Numbered from the stretch's first letter, positions 8,717 to 15,900 are shown. The stretch is 34,856 bases of DNA from Pseudalkalibacillus decolorationis (GCF_024609785.1 NZ_JANHJQ010000016.1:1-34856), one strand, 5' to 3'. The notes: generated by a model not told the origin, from the sequence alone. Translations and numbers: made by a program.

Positions 8717-10096
8717 TCAAATCCATGCCTTTTTTAAGAGCTCGACACCAAGCTCAATTTCATCACAAGAAAGATGACTAAATCCAAGTTTAATGATTGG
8801 GTTATCGGTATTATTTTTAATAAAGTAGAGTGAGGTGGGACACACTTTTACACCATAAGAAGAAGCGCGTTGGATTAACCATTCTTCTGAACGGTTCAGG
8901 TGTAATTTGATTAATAAGTACAAACCAGACTGCTCGCCAATAATAGAAATATTTTGGCCGAATTGCTTCCTTAATTCAGAAACTAAGTGCAGCATTTTTC
9001 TTTTATAAACAAGACGCATTCGTTTAACGTGGCGATTCCATTCTCCAAATTCCATAAATTTTGCCATTGTGAGTTGGCTGAAAAGCGAAGTGGGACTCTC
9101 AAAATGAGTAAAATACTTTTTATAATGATTTAAAACTGACTCTGGCAACACCATATAAGATAAACGGATTCCCGGAAGAAAAGATTTTGAGAAATTCCCT
9201 AAATAAATGACTCTTGCTGAATCAATGGAGGCAAGAGCAGGAAATGGTTTTTGTGTATAGCGAAATTCACTATCATAATCGTCTTCGATAATATATCCAC
9301 GCATCTTGTTAACCCAATGAATAAGCATTTGCCGTTGTTGAATAGACATGCTTACTCCAATTGGACTTTGATGGGAAGGGGTTACATAGATTAATCGTGA
9401 TTTCATTTGTTCTAATTGTGAAAGATCAGCACCTGTTTCATAAACCGGCAAAGTTTCAAACATAAAGCGATGGAATTGAAAAGCTTCTCTAGCACCGTCG
9501 TAACCAGGGTCTTCAACTATAATACTCTGGAATTCATCCTTCAGTATATATCCAAGGTATACAAGCATTTGTTGGGTACTACTTCCAATAATAATTGCAT
9601 TTGCATTTGTTTTCACTCCGCGTGATTGGAATAAATATGTGGAGATTTGTTCACGCAGGCATTCTTCCCCAAATGGTTCTCCGTATCGAAAGCTATCCTG
9701 TAATGTTAATACTTGATTGGCAATTCTCCTCCAAATTTTCAGTGGGAAATGTGTTTGATCAACGGCATCTGCCCTGAAATTAACTACCTGAGGTTTCTTG
9801 GACTCTGTTTGCTTTTTATTATGAGAGATTAATGCCTCCTGAAATATTAGGGGTTCTAACTCATTTGCAAAATAACCTTTTCGGCCCTCTCCACGAATAT
9901 AGCCTTCAGCAACAAGTTGTTCATATGCCATTAAAGTTGTATTACGGCTTACATGTAAGGAATCTGCAAGTTGACGAATGGAGGGTAATTGCTCATTCGC
10001 CAAAATGTCTCCTTGTTCAATAAATGATTTAAATTTCTCGTAGATTTGTTTGTATTTTGGGGAGTTATCTTTAAAAGTAAAAATGGTATTATTCAT
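8717..10096 (-). CDS. MocR-type (GntR/aminotransferase) transcription regulator
   Basis: A second MocR regulator, 459 residues, convergent with the first (30 bp between stops) and only distantly similar to it. It has the N-terminal GntR HTH (QLPSIRQLADSLHVSRNTTL) and an aminotransferase fold with PLP lysine K304 in NFSKSFLPGIRLSY and a YIIEDDYDSEFRY segment. Three ATGs are possible (10114, 10102, 10096). I chose 10096 because AGAGGG lies seven bases before it and falls inside the longer versions. It is divergent from two PaiB-like genes whose upstream regions share a 36-bp element, so those genes are its likely targets. Confidence 0.9.
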   Translation of the reverse strand: MNNTIFTFKDNSPKYKQIYEKFKSFIEQGDILANEQLPSIRQLADSLHVSRNTTLMAYEQLVAEGYIRGEGRKGYFANELEPLIFQEALISHNKKQTESKKPQVVNFRADAVDQTHFPLKIWRRIANQVLTLQDSFRYGEPFGEECLREQISTYLFQSRGVKTNANAIIIGSSTQQMLVYLGYILKDEFQSIIVEDPGYDGAREAFQFHRFMFETLPVYETGADLSQLEQMKSRLIYVTPSHQSPIGVSMSIQQRQMLIHWVNKMRGYIIEDDYDSEFRYTQKPFPALASIDSARVIYLGNFSKSFLPGIRLSYMVLPESVLNHYKKYFTHFESPTSLFSQLTMAKFMEFGEWNRHVKRMRLVYKRKMLHLVSELRKQFGQNISIIGEQSGLYLLIKLHLNRSEEWLIQRASSYGVKVCPTSLYFIKNNTDNPIIKLGFSHLSCDEIELGVELLKKAWI

Positions 10097-10130
10097 TTGC
10101 ATTCCCTCTGACATGTATATTTATTTGTTA

Positions 10131-10166
10131 TTGTACCTTTTTTTATGTCAGTTTGTATAATATTAT
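10131..10166 (+). promoter_or_regulatory. Promoter/operator element, copy 1 (MocR-PaiB intergenic)
   Basis: The stretch TTGTACC, T-run, ATGTCAGTTTG, then a TATAAT (10156-10161) lies between the MocR gene and the first PaiB-like gene. A near-identical copy lies at 10901-10936 before the second PaiB-like gene. The TTGTAC could act as a -35 with a long 19-bp spacer, or as regulator contact. The shared TGTACC core resembles the sites of the other MocR gene in this window. Likely the operator of the MocR at 8717-10096. Confidence 0.62.
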
Positions 10167-10238
10167 TTTTTTATCGGATATTTATTTTTAATGCTTATAT
10201 TTTTAAAAACTCAAATATAAGTTGAAAGGATGATTATT

Positions 10239-10862
10239 GTGTACATTCCTAAGCAATATCGTATGGATCATAATGAGGCAGTTCAAATGATGAAGTCTTA
10301 CCCGTTTGCCTTATTGATTACTGTTGATGAACATCGTCCATTAGCTACGCATATTCCTTTGGAAATTCGGGAAGATGAAGGGAAAATCTATGCGACTGGG
10401 CACATTGCATACGGAAACATGCAGAAAAAAACTTTAGATAATAATAGCGATGTGCTGCTCATTTTTCAAGGGCCGCACGCTTACATTTCATCAAGTTGGT
10501 ATCAGTGCGAAGAGGTTCCTACATGGGACTATCTAGCTGTACATGCGTATGGAACAGCACGTGTAATCACTGAAGACGAGCTGAAATCGGCTTTGGATAC
10601 TATGCTTAAACACTATGAGTCTCACCGAGATAATGGTCGGCTCTGGGATACGTTTGATCCAGAGTTGCTTGAGAGTGAAATGAAAGGAATAGTTGGCTTT
10701 GAAATCGAAATAACCGCTATTCAATCTGCAGCCAAAATGAGTCAGAATCGTAATGACAACGATTACAAATCGATAATTGCAGAGCTTGAAAAATCAAATG
10801 AACAAGGCGAAATTCAGGTTGCTCAGTGGATGCGTGAGCGACGGAAAGGTCTATTTAAATGA
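10239..10862 (+). CDS. paiB: PaiB-like FMN-binding negative transcriptional regulator
   Basis: A 207-residue protein of the PaiB/FMN-binding split-barrel family. It has the family opening MYIPKQY, FALLITVDEHRPLATHIPL, the core HIAYGNMQKK...VLLIFQGPHAYISSSWY, VPTWDYLAVHAYG, and the C-terminal MKGIVGFEIEI and KMSQNR blocks. B. subtilis PaiB is linked to sporulation and protease gene repression, but the family is also likely to include flavin-dependent enzymes. The start is a GTG at 10239: the family begins M-Y-I-P and GAAAGGA (10224-10230) is spaced eight bases before it. An ATG at 10230 falls inside that ribosome binding site. It is divergent from a MocR gene and followed by a paralogue. Confidence 0.9.
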   Translation: MYIPKQYRMDHNEAVQMMKSYPFALLITVDEHRPLATHIPLEIREDEGKIYATGHIAYGNMQKKTLDNNSDVLLIFQGPHAYISSSWYQCEEVPTWDYLAVHAYGTARVITEDELKSALDTMLKHYESHRDNGRLWDTFDPELLESEMKGIVGFEIEITAIQSAAKMSQNRNDNDYKSIIAELEKSNEQGEIQVAQWMRERRKGLFK

Positions 10863-10900
10863 TTGGTCTAATCCTCCATGACATGTTCATCTTTTCAGTT

Positions 10901-10936
10901 TTGTACATTTTTTAATGTCAGTTTGAATTATATCAT
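10901..10936 (+). promoter_or_regulatory. Promoter/operator element, copy 2 (before second PaiB gene)
   Basis: TTGTACA, T-run, AATGTCAGTTTG and an AT-rich block match copy 1 at 10131-10166 closely over 36 positions. The TGTAC core and TGTCAGTTTG block are unchanged, and differences lie mainly in the AT-rich parts. It sits 54 bp before the second PaiB-like gene, which therefore seems to have its own promoter and the same control as the first. Confidence 0.62.
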
Positions 10937-10989
10937 ACCGTGCAAACGATATCTGTTATATGTAAAAAATAGGATTGAGGAGATTTCAA

Positions 10990-11607
10990 ATGTATATCCC
11001 AGAGCATTTTACGATGAAAGAAGTAACTACTGCCTACAATGTCATACAGGCGAACAGTTTTGCAACATTGTTTTCCATTCATGAAGGAATGCCCTTCGCT
11101 ACACATTTACCTCTGATGTTGAATAAGGAGAAAACTTATTTGTACGGTCATTTTGCCCGTCCGAACCCGCAGCGGAAGGATATTCAAAATCAGACAGTCT
11201 TAGCCGTTTTCCATGGTCCTCATTGTTATATCTCTCCCTATTGGTATGAGACCAATAAAGCAGTGCCAACGTGGAATTATGTGACCGTTCATGTTTACGG
11301 AGAAGCTGAGCTAATCGAGGACGAACACGAGTTAATGAGTTCCTTGAATGATATGGTATTGAAGTATGAAGCTCCTGACAGTTCTTACAGATTGAAGGAT
11401 GTAGATGCTGAATTTCTCGTTGGTATGAACAAAGGTGTTCAAGGATTCAAAATAAAAATCGATAGGATTGAAGGGAAAGCAAAGGTAAGTCAAAACCACT
11501 CCTTACACAGACAAGAGCTCATTATAAAACAGTTGGAACAGATTCCATTTCCAAACGAGCAACAAATTGCCTCCTTGATGAAAGCGAACCTTAAAAATAA
11601 AGTGTAA
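10990..11607 (+). CDS. PaiB-like FMN-binding protein, paralogue
   Basis: A 205-residue paralogue of the preceding gene with the same order of blocks: [80 protein letters not shown] and KVSQNH. The ATG at 10990 follows TTGAGGAGA at a normal distance, and an in-frame TTG at 10975 is part of that site. The 127 bp between the two genes contains a repeat of the upstream promoter element, so the duplication probably took the control region with it. The exact role is unknown; split-barrel FMN binding is the family property. Confidence 0.88.
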   Translation: MYIPEHFTMKEVTTAYNVIQANSFATLFSIHEGMPFATHLPLMLNKEKTYLYGHFARPNPQRKDIQNQTVLAVFHGPHCYISPYWYETNKAVPTWNYVTVHVYGEAELIEDEHELMSSLNDMVLKYEAPDSSYRLKDVDAEFLVGMNKGVQGFKIKIDRIEGKAKVSQNHSLHRQELIIKQLEQIPFPNEQQIASLMKANLKNKV

Positions 11608-11677
11608 CCTTGCTTTCACCAATCAAGGAGGAGCCCAATTAAATCATGTGCAAAAATACAATAAGGAGTTGCATTTT

Positions 11678-12316
11678 ATGGAGTTTTCAACTATTTGGCT
11701 ATTTGTAATTGCTGCTGCTACATTGTTAATAATACCTGGACCAGCTGTGTTATATATTATGGCAAGAAGTATAGATCAAGGGAAGAAAGCGGGCCTGGTA
11801 TCAGTTCTTGGTGTATCTCTTGGTGGTTCTGTTCACGTTTTAGCTGGAGCAATTGGAGTTTCTGCGATCCTTATGACATCAGCAACAGCCTTTAATATCG
11901 TTAAATACTTGGGTGCTGCTTATCTTATCTATCTGGGGTGTAAGACTTTATTTTCTACATCTGATAGAACGACTTCAGAAATTCCAAAAGCCTCTCGCAA
12001 AAAATCATTAAAGATTTTTTACCAATCAGCGCTCGTAGAAGTAATGAATCCTAAGACAGCACTCTTTTTTTTCGCCTTCTTTCCGCAATTCATATCACCT
12101 TCTGCTGGATCAGTCACAGTACAATTTTTGCTTTTAGGAACTATATTTATTATCCTAGCTTTTATTAGTGATGGTCTGTATGCAGTTCTTGCGGCAAGTA
12201 TTAGAAAGCGGATTCTGGGTAGTAAAGAGAGTTCAAAGTTACAGAATCGGATAACTGGTTATTTGTATATTGTTCTAGGGGTATTCTCCGCCTTTGCGAG
12301 CCCCTCCAAAACATAA
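11678..12316 (+). CDS. LysE/RhtB-family amino acid exporter
   Basis: A 212-residue protein with six predicted membrane segments and the LysE/RhtB hallmark LLIIPGPAVLYIMARSIDQG at residues about 12-35, followed by AGLVSVLGVSLGG. Members export amino acids or their analogues. The ATG at 11678 is chosen: AAGGAG (11663-11668) is well spaced and the family begins at this point. A GTG at 11648 would add ten residues. A stronger AAGGAGGAG at 11625-11633 instead precedes a 20-codon frame (11645-11707) that overlaps the start and may couple translation. CCTTG at 11608-11612 can pair with CAAGG inside that site. The gene follows the PaiB pair by 70 bp and may be in the same unit. Confidence 0.85.
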   Translation: MEFSTIWLFVIAAATLLIIPGPAVLYIMARSIDQGKKAGLVSVLGVSLGGSVHVLAGAIGVSAILMTSATAFNIVKYLGAAYLIYLGCKTLFSTSDRTTSEIPKASRKKSLKIFYQSALVEVMNPKTALFFFAFFPQFISPSAGSVTVQFLLLGTIFIILAFISDGLYAVLAASIRKRILGSKESSKLQNRITGYLYIVLGVFSAFASPSKT

Positions 12317-12404
12317 GAGTGTTATGATGAAATTTATCGCGTTGTGAAAAAACAAATAGCGATTCTACCAAGACAATAAGTAAAATAAAATGGAGAGATA
12401 TTTT

Positions 12405-12470
12405 ATGCCTAGCTTTATCATTGAAGATGATTTTTGGTCGTTATTCCCTCATGCAAAAATAGGCAGCTGA
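12405..12470 (+). pseudogene. Truncated N-terminus of a B3/B4-domain-like protein
   Basis: A frame with a good ribosome binding site (GGAGAGA, eight bases before the ATG) codes for MPSFIIEDDFWSLFPHAKIG and stops one codon later. The opening resembles small proteins built from the B3/B4 domain of phenylalanyl-tRNA synthetase beta chain (FW-LFP-AKIGV pattern), normally over 200 residues. All the rest is missing. The break lies five bases before a 21-bp piece of a dispersed repeat, which probably explains the truncation. The family assignment is from memory of the motif and is tentative. Confidence 0.45.
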
Positions 12471-12474
12471 AAAG

Positions 12475-12495
12475 TTATACTTTCTTAACGTGTAA
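12475..12495 (-). repeat. 21-bp trace of dispersed repeat
   Basis: TTATACTTTCTTAACGTGTAA matches the reverse complement of 24729-24749 at 20 of 21 positions. It is the left-end segment of the repeat family found at 24733-24826 and 16011-16101. Only this end is present, so it looks like a footprint or a partly deleted copy. Confidence 0.55.
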
Positions 12496-12499
12496 AACT

Positions 12500-12536
12500 A
12501 AACCCTCTCAAAACGATGATTTTTGAGAGGGTTTTT
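12500..12536. terminator. Strong rho-independent terminator, usable on both strands
   Basis: A 14-pair perfect stem, AAACCCTCTCAAAA with TTTTGAGAGGGTTT, loop of about seven bases, followed by a T run on the plus strand and preceded by an A run. It probably once ended the truncated gene at 12405, or serves the LysE-family gene by read-through. Confidence 0.85.
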
Positions 12537-12660
12537 CATTAACATGCATCCGAAGTATTGAAAACTGTTTTGTTATTACCTTATTGAACTAACCTGCGCG
12601 CAGTTTAAGTACGTTTCTTCACAATCTTTATTGTATATTAACCTAAATATCCAATAAAAA

Positions 12661-12703
12661 ATCATCTTACCTCTAAAAAATCTAGGGGAGAGATGACTTT
12701 TTT
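12661..12703. terminator. Probable bidirectional terminator
   Basis: ATCATCT (12661-12667) pairs with AGATGA (12691-12696), with further pairing between CCTCTA and TAGGGG inside. A run of six T follows on the plus strand and an A run precedes, so it could work in both directions. No gene lies immediately before it on the plus strand. Confidence 0.6.
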
Positions 12704-12852
12704 CGAACTTTGTTTTAAATGAACACTTTTTAACGTTGATTAGTAAATATTCCTAGGCTATGTCTCTTTTTTTACACGTATCTCCCCTAAACCCCTATTA
12801 GCAAAGTAGAAGTTACCAAGGAAAATGTCCGCATCCATTGGGTTTTCAAGCT

Positions 12853-12894
12853 AGTGAAAGCTATTTTTTACCTAGAGAGAAAATAGCTTTCACT
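12853..12894. other. Perfect 15-bp inverted repeat without T tract
   Basis: AGTGAAAGCTATTTT (12853-12867) and AAAATAGCTTTCACT (12880-12894) are exact inverted copies around a 12-base loop. No T run follows on either strand, so it is not a standard terminator. It lies in the 3' region of the minus-strand operon ending at 12969. Confidence 0.6.
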
Positions 12895-12904
12895 AATTTC
12901 AATG

Positions 12905-12944
12905 AAGAAAAGGAATGACCAAATACAAAAAATGGCTGGATTCC
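12905..12944 (-). terminator. Probable terminator of minus-strand operon
   Basis: On the minus strand GGAATCCAGCCA can pair with TGGTCATTCC (bulged), followed by TTTTCTTC. It lies 25 bp after the stop of the gene at 12969-13433. Confidence 0.5.
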
Positions 12945-12968
12945 TCTACTTGCGCTTTTTTGCCTACT

Positions 12969-13433
12969 TTAATATTCCCCTTTAATTACAAAAAACGAGC
13001 CCCGAATTGTTCCAGCTAGTTTAGACTTCTGCCTAGCAAACTTAAACTTCCCTTCTAATTCTTTTGGTACGTCCATTCCCTCAGAAAGCTTAAAACCAAC
13101 GGCCCGCTTCTTAGGGTCATCAACCGTATACATGACATTGACCCCAAGGCCATCCTCATAAAAGACGTAGGCAAATTTGATATTTCCCACTTGAAAACGC
13201 GACGTTTCTAAAGGTTTGGCCGCAAACTCTATATCACGTTCTTCTTTCAAAATTCGGTTCACATAATCAAGAGTCTCCTGGCTTTCGCTAGCTGGTACAA
13301 CCGTAAATTCATGCTTGTATTTGTTCATAAAGTAACGGGCTTCATTAGCACGTAAACCAGCAAACGCTTCTACTACAGGTGAAGACTCTAAACCAACCCT
13401 AGACACATTTTTAAAATCAACGATATAGGACAT
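12969..13433 (-). CDS. Conserved protein of unknown function
   Basis: A 154-residue soluble, charged protein with no signal peptide or membrane segment. I cannot assign a function. It opens MSYIVDFKNVSRVGLESSPV, has a LRANEARYFMNKYKHEFTVV segment, and ends in a KFARQKSKLAGTIRGSFF block. I recall similar proteins as hypotheticals in Bacillus, but that is memory only. The second of two ATGs (13433) is preferred: AAAGGAG lies eight bases before it and only two before the first (13439). It is the last gene of a minus-strand set with the DoxX-like and GyrI-like genes, and a remnant of a GyrI-like gene end lies directly upstream. Confidence 0.75.
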   Translation of the reverse strand: MSYIVDFKNVSRVGLESSPVVEAFAGLRANEARYFMNKYKHEFTVVPASESQETLDYVNRILKEERDIEFAAKPLETSRFQVGNIKFAYVFYEDGLGVNVMYTVDDPKKRAVGFKLSEGMDVPKELEGKFKFARQKSKLAGTIRGSFFVIKGEY

Positions 13434-13444
13434 TTCCATCGCTC

Positions 13445-13486
13445 CTTTTATTTCCTAACAACAGGAATCCAACATTTCACCAAAAA
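13445..13486 (-). pseudogene. 3'-end remnant of a second GyrI-like gene
   Basis: These 42 bp repeat the last 40 bp of the intact GyrI-like gene (14008-14047) with one substitution and two single-base insertions, one of them within the coding part. The intact copy ends in FGEMWIPVVRK. Here the same codons are shifted out of frame by an extra A. Nothing of the rest of the gene remains. It suggests a tandem duplication followed by deletion between the DoxX-like gene and the downstream gene. Confidence 0.65.
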
Positions 13487-13498
13487 GTCCATCCCTCT

Positions 13499-13921
13499 TT
13501 ATAGTTTGCGGCTCTTCGGACGCAGCGCCCATGAAGCGATATTGAGTGCAGCATATGAAAGAGGAAGGATAAAATTGAACCCGTAATTACCAAAATCGTC
13601 AGCAAACGCATGAGACAAAGCCGCACCAGTCATTAAAAAGAAGAGACCAGCGTGAGCCCATTCTTTAAGTCGAGGAAAACGTGGCACGACGATAGCAATG
13701 ACTCCAAGTATTTTCCAAATCCCGAGAATAGTAGTGATGTATAATGGGTAACCAATATTCGTTACTAACTCAATGTTTCCCCCAATTCGCATCAGTTGCC
13801 CGATACCACTTAACGTAATTGCTCCTGCGAGTAGTAATGTGATTGACCAATATGCAATCAATTTTCCTTGGAGCTGGGCCTCTACCTTCGCGGTTGTTTC
13901 CGCACCAGTAACCTTGCTCAT
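13499..13921 (-). CDS. DoxX-like small membrane protein
   Basis: A 140-residue protein with four predicted membrane helices, of the length and layout of DoxX-like (DoxX_2) proteins. It has LAGAITLSGIGQLMR in helix 1, YITTILGIWKILGVIAIVVP in helices 2-3, and the FPRLKEWAHAGLFFLMTGA block typical of the family. The function in bacteria is not established; relatives are linked to quinone or redox processes and stress. The ATG at 13921 is chosen because GAGGAGGA lies just before it; the longer frame from 13963 spans that site. It sits between a GyrI-like effector-binding protein and an unknown protein, probably one operon. Confidence 0.83.
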   Translation of the reverse strand: MSKVTGAETTAKVEAQLQGKLIAYWSITLLLAGAITLSGIGQLMRIGGNIELVTNIGYPLYITTILGIWKILGVIAIVVPRFPRLKEWAHAGLFFLMTGAALSHAFADDFGNYGFNFILPLSYAALNIASWALRPKSRKL

Positions 13922-14009
13922 TTGATTCCTCCTCATCATTGTTTCAAGTGAAAACTTATTCAAGGTGGCAAACTTTCCAAATGATTAACTCCTAAATGGA
14001 AACCTCCCT

Positions 14010-14489
14010 TTATTTCCTAACAACAGGGATCCACATTTCACCAAAAACTAAGCCGTTTCGCTCCCCCATCTCAACCGTCGCATTCGGCCCGCCAACATAA
14101 GCAACATTCTTTTCTTCTGGCAAGGCTTGACCAAAGGCAATACCAGTAAGCATATTATTCAGTTCATCAGCCGTCTTTCCTTCCCCTTTAACAACTAGGT
14201 ATTCCCCCTTAGGAAATTGGATCACTCTGGCTTCTTCTGGTGCCGATGCCTCTGTCATGACGCCAGCATAATGCATCATCTTGTTATTTACCGCTTCGTT
14301 AACAGCAAAAATGTAGTCATTTGTGGCCATGGATTTTAACGTGTCAAGCCTTCCATCTTGAATGATGGCTTGCCAAAAGTCTACCTTTTCCTTGTTTACG
14401 CCAGCTTGGTCTGTGTAATCGCTCTTAAGCTCCGTTCCAAGACCTATAACGGTGAAGCCGTCTTTTTCTTCCAACGTATAATTAGCCAT
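14010..14489 (-). CDS. GyrI-like effector-binding domain protein
   Basis: A 159-residue stand-alone GyrI-like (AraC effector-binding) domain without a DNA-binding part. It shows the NYTLEEKDGFTVIGLGTEL opening strand, a FPKGEYLVVKGEG central strand and an FGEMWIPVVRK ending, the family's paired-strand pattern. Such proteins bind small hydrophobic molecules, and some hydrolyse cyclopropanoid toxins or bind gyrase. The ATG at 14489 is used: GGAAGG lies eight bases upstream, and the TTG at 14495 is too close to it. It is divergent from a YafY-type WYL regulator (110 bp between starts). That pairing is common, and the regulator probably controls this operon. Confidence 0.85.
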   Translation of the reverse strand: MANYTLEEKDGFTVIGLGTELKSDYTDQAGVNKEKVDFWQAIIQDGRLDTLKSMATNDYIFAVNEAVNNKMMHYAGVMTEASAPEEARVIQFPKGEYLVVKGEGKTADELNNMLTGIAFGQALPEEKNVAYVGGPNATVEMGERNGLVFGEMWIPVVRK

Positions 14490-14599
14490 TTTCAAAACCT
14501 TCCTTTTTTAGACTTTTTCAAATGATTTGTCTTTTTCATTTGATGGTTATATCATAGCCTTAAATCATGTCAAAAGATGATACTGTTTAGGGGGACCCG

Positions 14600-15562
14600 A
14601 TGAAAAAAGTTGAACGGATTAATACCATCATGCGGTATATCAACAACCGCGCCCACTTTACAATTTCTGAAATCATGCGAGAATTTAACATCTCTCGTTC
14701 GACTGCTATTAGAGATATCAGAGAAATTGAAGCCATGGGGATGCCACTTGTCGCTGAAGTTGGAAGGGATGGGGGTTATTTTGTTATGAACAACTCTGTC
14801 CTGCCCACTGTTCGCTTTACCGATAATGAGGTTAAAGCTCTTTTTATTGCCTTTATGGCCACAAGAAATCAACAACTCCCTTATCTAAAGAGTCGTCAGT
14901 CTTTAGCGGAAAAATTACTAGGCCTCATCTCAGAAAACCAGCAAGATGACCTTATTCTTTTAAATCAAATCTTGCTTTTTGAAGGGACCAACCCCCATAA
15001 TCCCGACCTGCTTGATCTGTCAGACCTACCCCATCCTATTTTAGAAAAGCTCATCCAAATCCTTCTTTCGGATAGCTATTTATTGATTACCATCGAAGAA
15101 GAGAAGGTAGTAAAGTCTTATCCGATTTATCTCTTGCATCTTTATCGTGAAAAAAGTCTTTGGCTGATTGAAGGCTTTGACTTAAAGGAAGAAAAGAAGC
15201 AGATTTTTTCTGTCGACCATCTCATCAATGTCGAACCCTACCCGACGAAAAAAAGATTAAGTAAGAAAAAGATTTTAGAAAAACTAAGTAAGCAGGAAGA
15301 AGTAATCAACCTTGTACTTGAACTTGGTCCAAAAGCGATTGCCCAGTTCAAAAAATATCATCCTTTAAAAGTTTCAATTTCCTATACAAATCCTTACCAA
15401 ACCACAGCCATTCTAAAGACTTTTATTAATGTTAATAAACCTGAAGAATTGACCGAAATAACAAATTGGCTGCTTTTCCTAGGTAAGGATATCAAGGTCA
15501 GGGAAGTGCCAGAAGAAGTCTTAGAAGATTTACAAGAGAGATTAAGCTTATACTGCCCATAA
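14600..15562 (+). CDS. YafY-type HTH/WYL-domain transcription regulator
   Basis: A 320-residue regulator: an N-terminal winged HTH (residues about 5-60, MKKVERINTIMRYIN then FTISEIMREFNISRSTAIRD), a YafY-type linker with GRDGGYFV, and a WYL domain (about 140-220, with KSYPIYLLHLYREKSLWLIE) that senses ligands or nucleic acid. The C-terminal extension (about 230-310) is the WCX region. The start ATG is at 14600 after TAGGGGGA. It reads away from the GyrI-like/DoxX-like genes and is the most likely regulator of them. The ligand is unknown. Confidence 0.88.
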   Translation: MKKVERINTIMRYINNRAHFTISEIMREFNISRSTAIRDIREIEAMGMPLVAEVGRDGGYFVMNNSVLPTVRFTDNEVKALFIAFMATRNQQLPYLKSRQSLAEKLLGLISENQQDDLILLNQILLFEGTNPHNPDLLDLSDLPHPILEKLIQILLSDSYLLITIEEEKVVKSYPIYLLHLYREKSLWLIEGFDLKEEKKQIFSVDHLINVEPYPTKKRLSKKKILEKLSKQEEVINLVLELGPKAIAQFKKYHPLKVSISYTNPYQTTAILKTFINVNKPEELTEITNWLLFLGKDIKVREVPEEVLEDLQERLSLYCP

Positions 15563-15799
15563 GTGATTGAGGAACCGTTTGAAGACTTAAAGATTAGACA
15601 GGCTGAACTTATGAAGCAATGGGAAACTAATTCAACCGGTAAAATGATTAAGTATGTTTGTGAAAAACATTCGTTAACTTTTGTTATTGCGGAGACGGAC
15701 AAAGATGCAGTAGATTTTTATCTAAGCTACGGATTTATAAATTACAAATTATCAAACCTTAACCAAATTAGTTTTTGCAAAACAGTACTTCCCCAATAA
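15563..15799 (+). pseudogene. Chimeric remnant ending in a GNAT acetyltransferase C-terminus
   Basis: A 78-codon frame starts with a GTG directly after the stop of the WYL regulator. Its second half, KHSLTFVIAETDKDAVDFYL then SYGFINYKL, is the last strand-helix-strand of a GNAT N-acetyltransferase. The acetyl-CoA loop (R/Q-x-x-G-x-G/A) and everything before it are missing. The first 28 residues (EEPFEDLKIRQAELMKQWET) look unrelated to GNATs. I read it as two gene fragments joined by deletion. A small translated protein coupled to the regulator cannot be excluded. Confidence 0.55.
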
Positions 15800-15812
15800 C
15801 TTCCAACTGTGC

Positions 15813-15818
15813 TATAAT
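15813..15818 (+). promoter_or_regulatory. Extended -10 promoter of the erm leader
   Basis: TGCTATAAT gives a TATAAT (15813-15818) with the TG extension one base before it. No good -35 is seen, which is usual for extended -10 promoters. Transcription would start near 15825, just before the leader peptide's ribosome binding site. Confidence 0.65.
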
Positions 15819-15849
15819 GGATTCAACTTTAAGGAACGGAGGGTTCAGC

Positions 15850-15900
15850 GTGATAGATTTTATGAGATTCCGGTTGAAAGGTTTTACTGCCGCTAATTAA
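15850..15900 (+). CDS. Erm leader peptide with Arg-X-Arg arrest motif
   Basis: A 16-residue frame, GTG start, product MIDFMRFRLKGFTAAN. ACGGAGGG (15836-15843) is spaced six bases before the start, stronger than many real genes. The known ErmD/ErmK leader (MTHSMRLRFPTLNQ, from memory of the literature) has MRLR at residues 5-8, and here MRFR is at exactly residues 5-8. Peptides with the +X+ motif (Arg/Lys-X-Arg/Lys) stall ribosomes that carry a macrolide. The stall changes the fold of the leader RNA and switches on the methyltransferase. RLK at 8-10 offers a second +X+ motif. The erm gene starts 381 bp downstream, past two terminators. The motif match and position make the role likely; stalling itself is inferred. 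Confidence 0.75.
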   Translation: MIDFMRFRLKGFTAAN

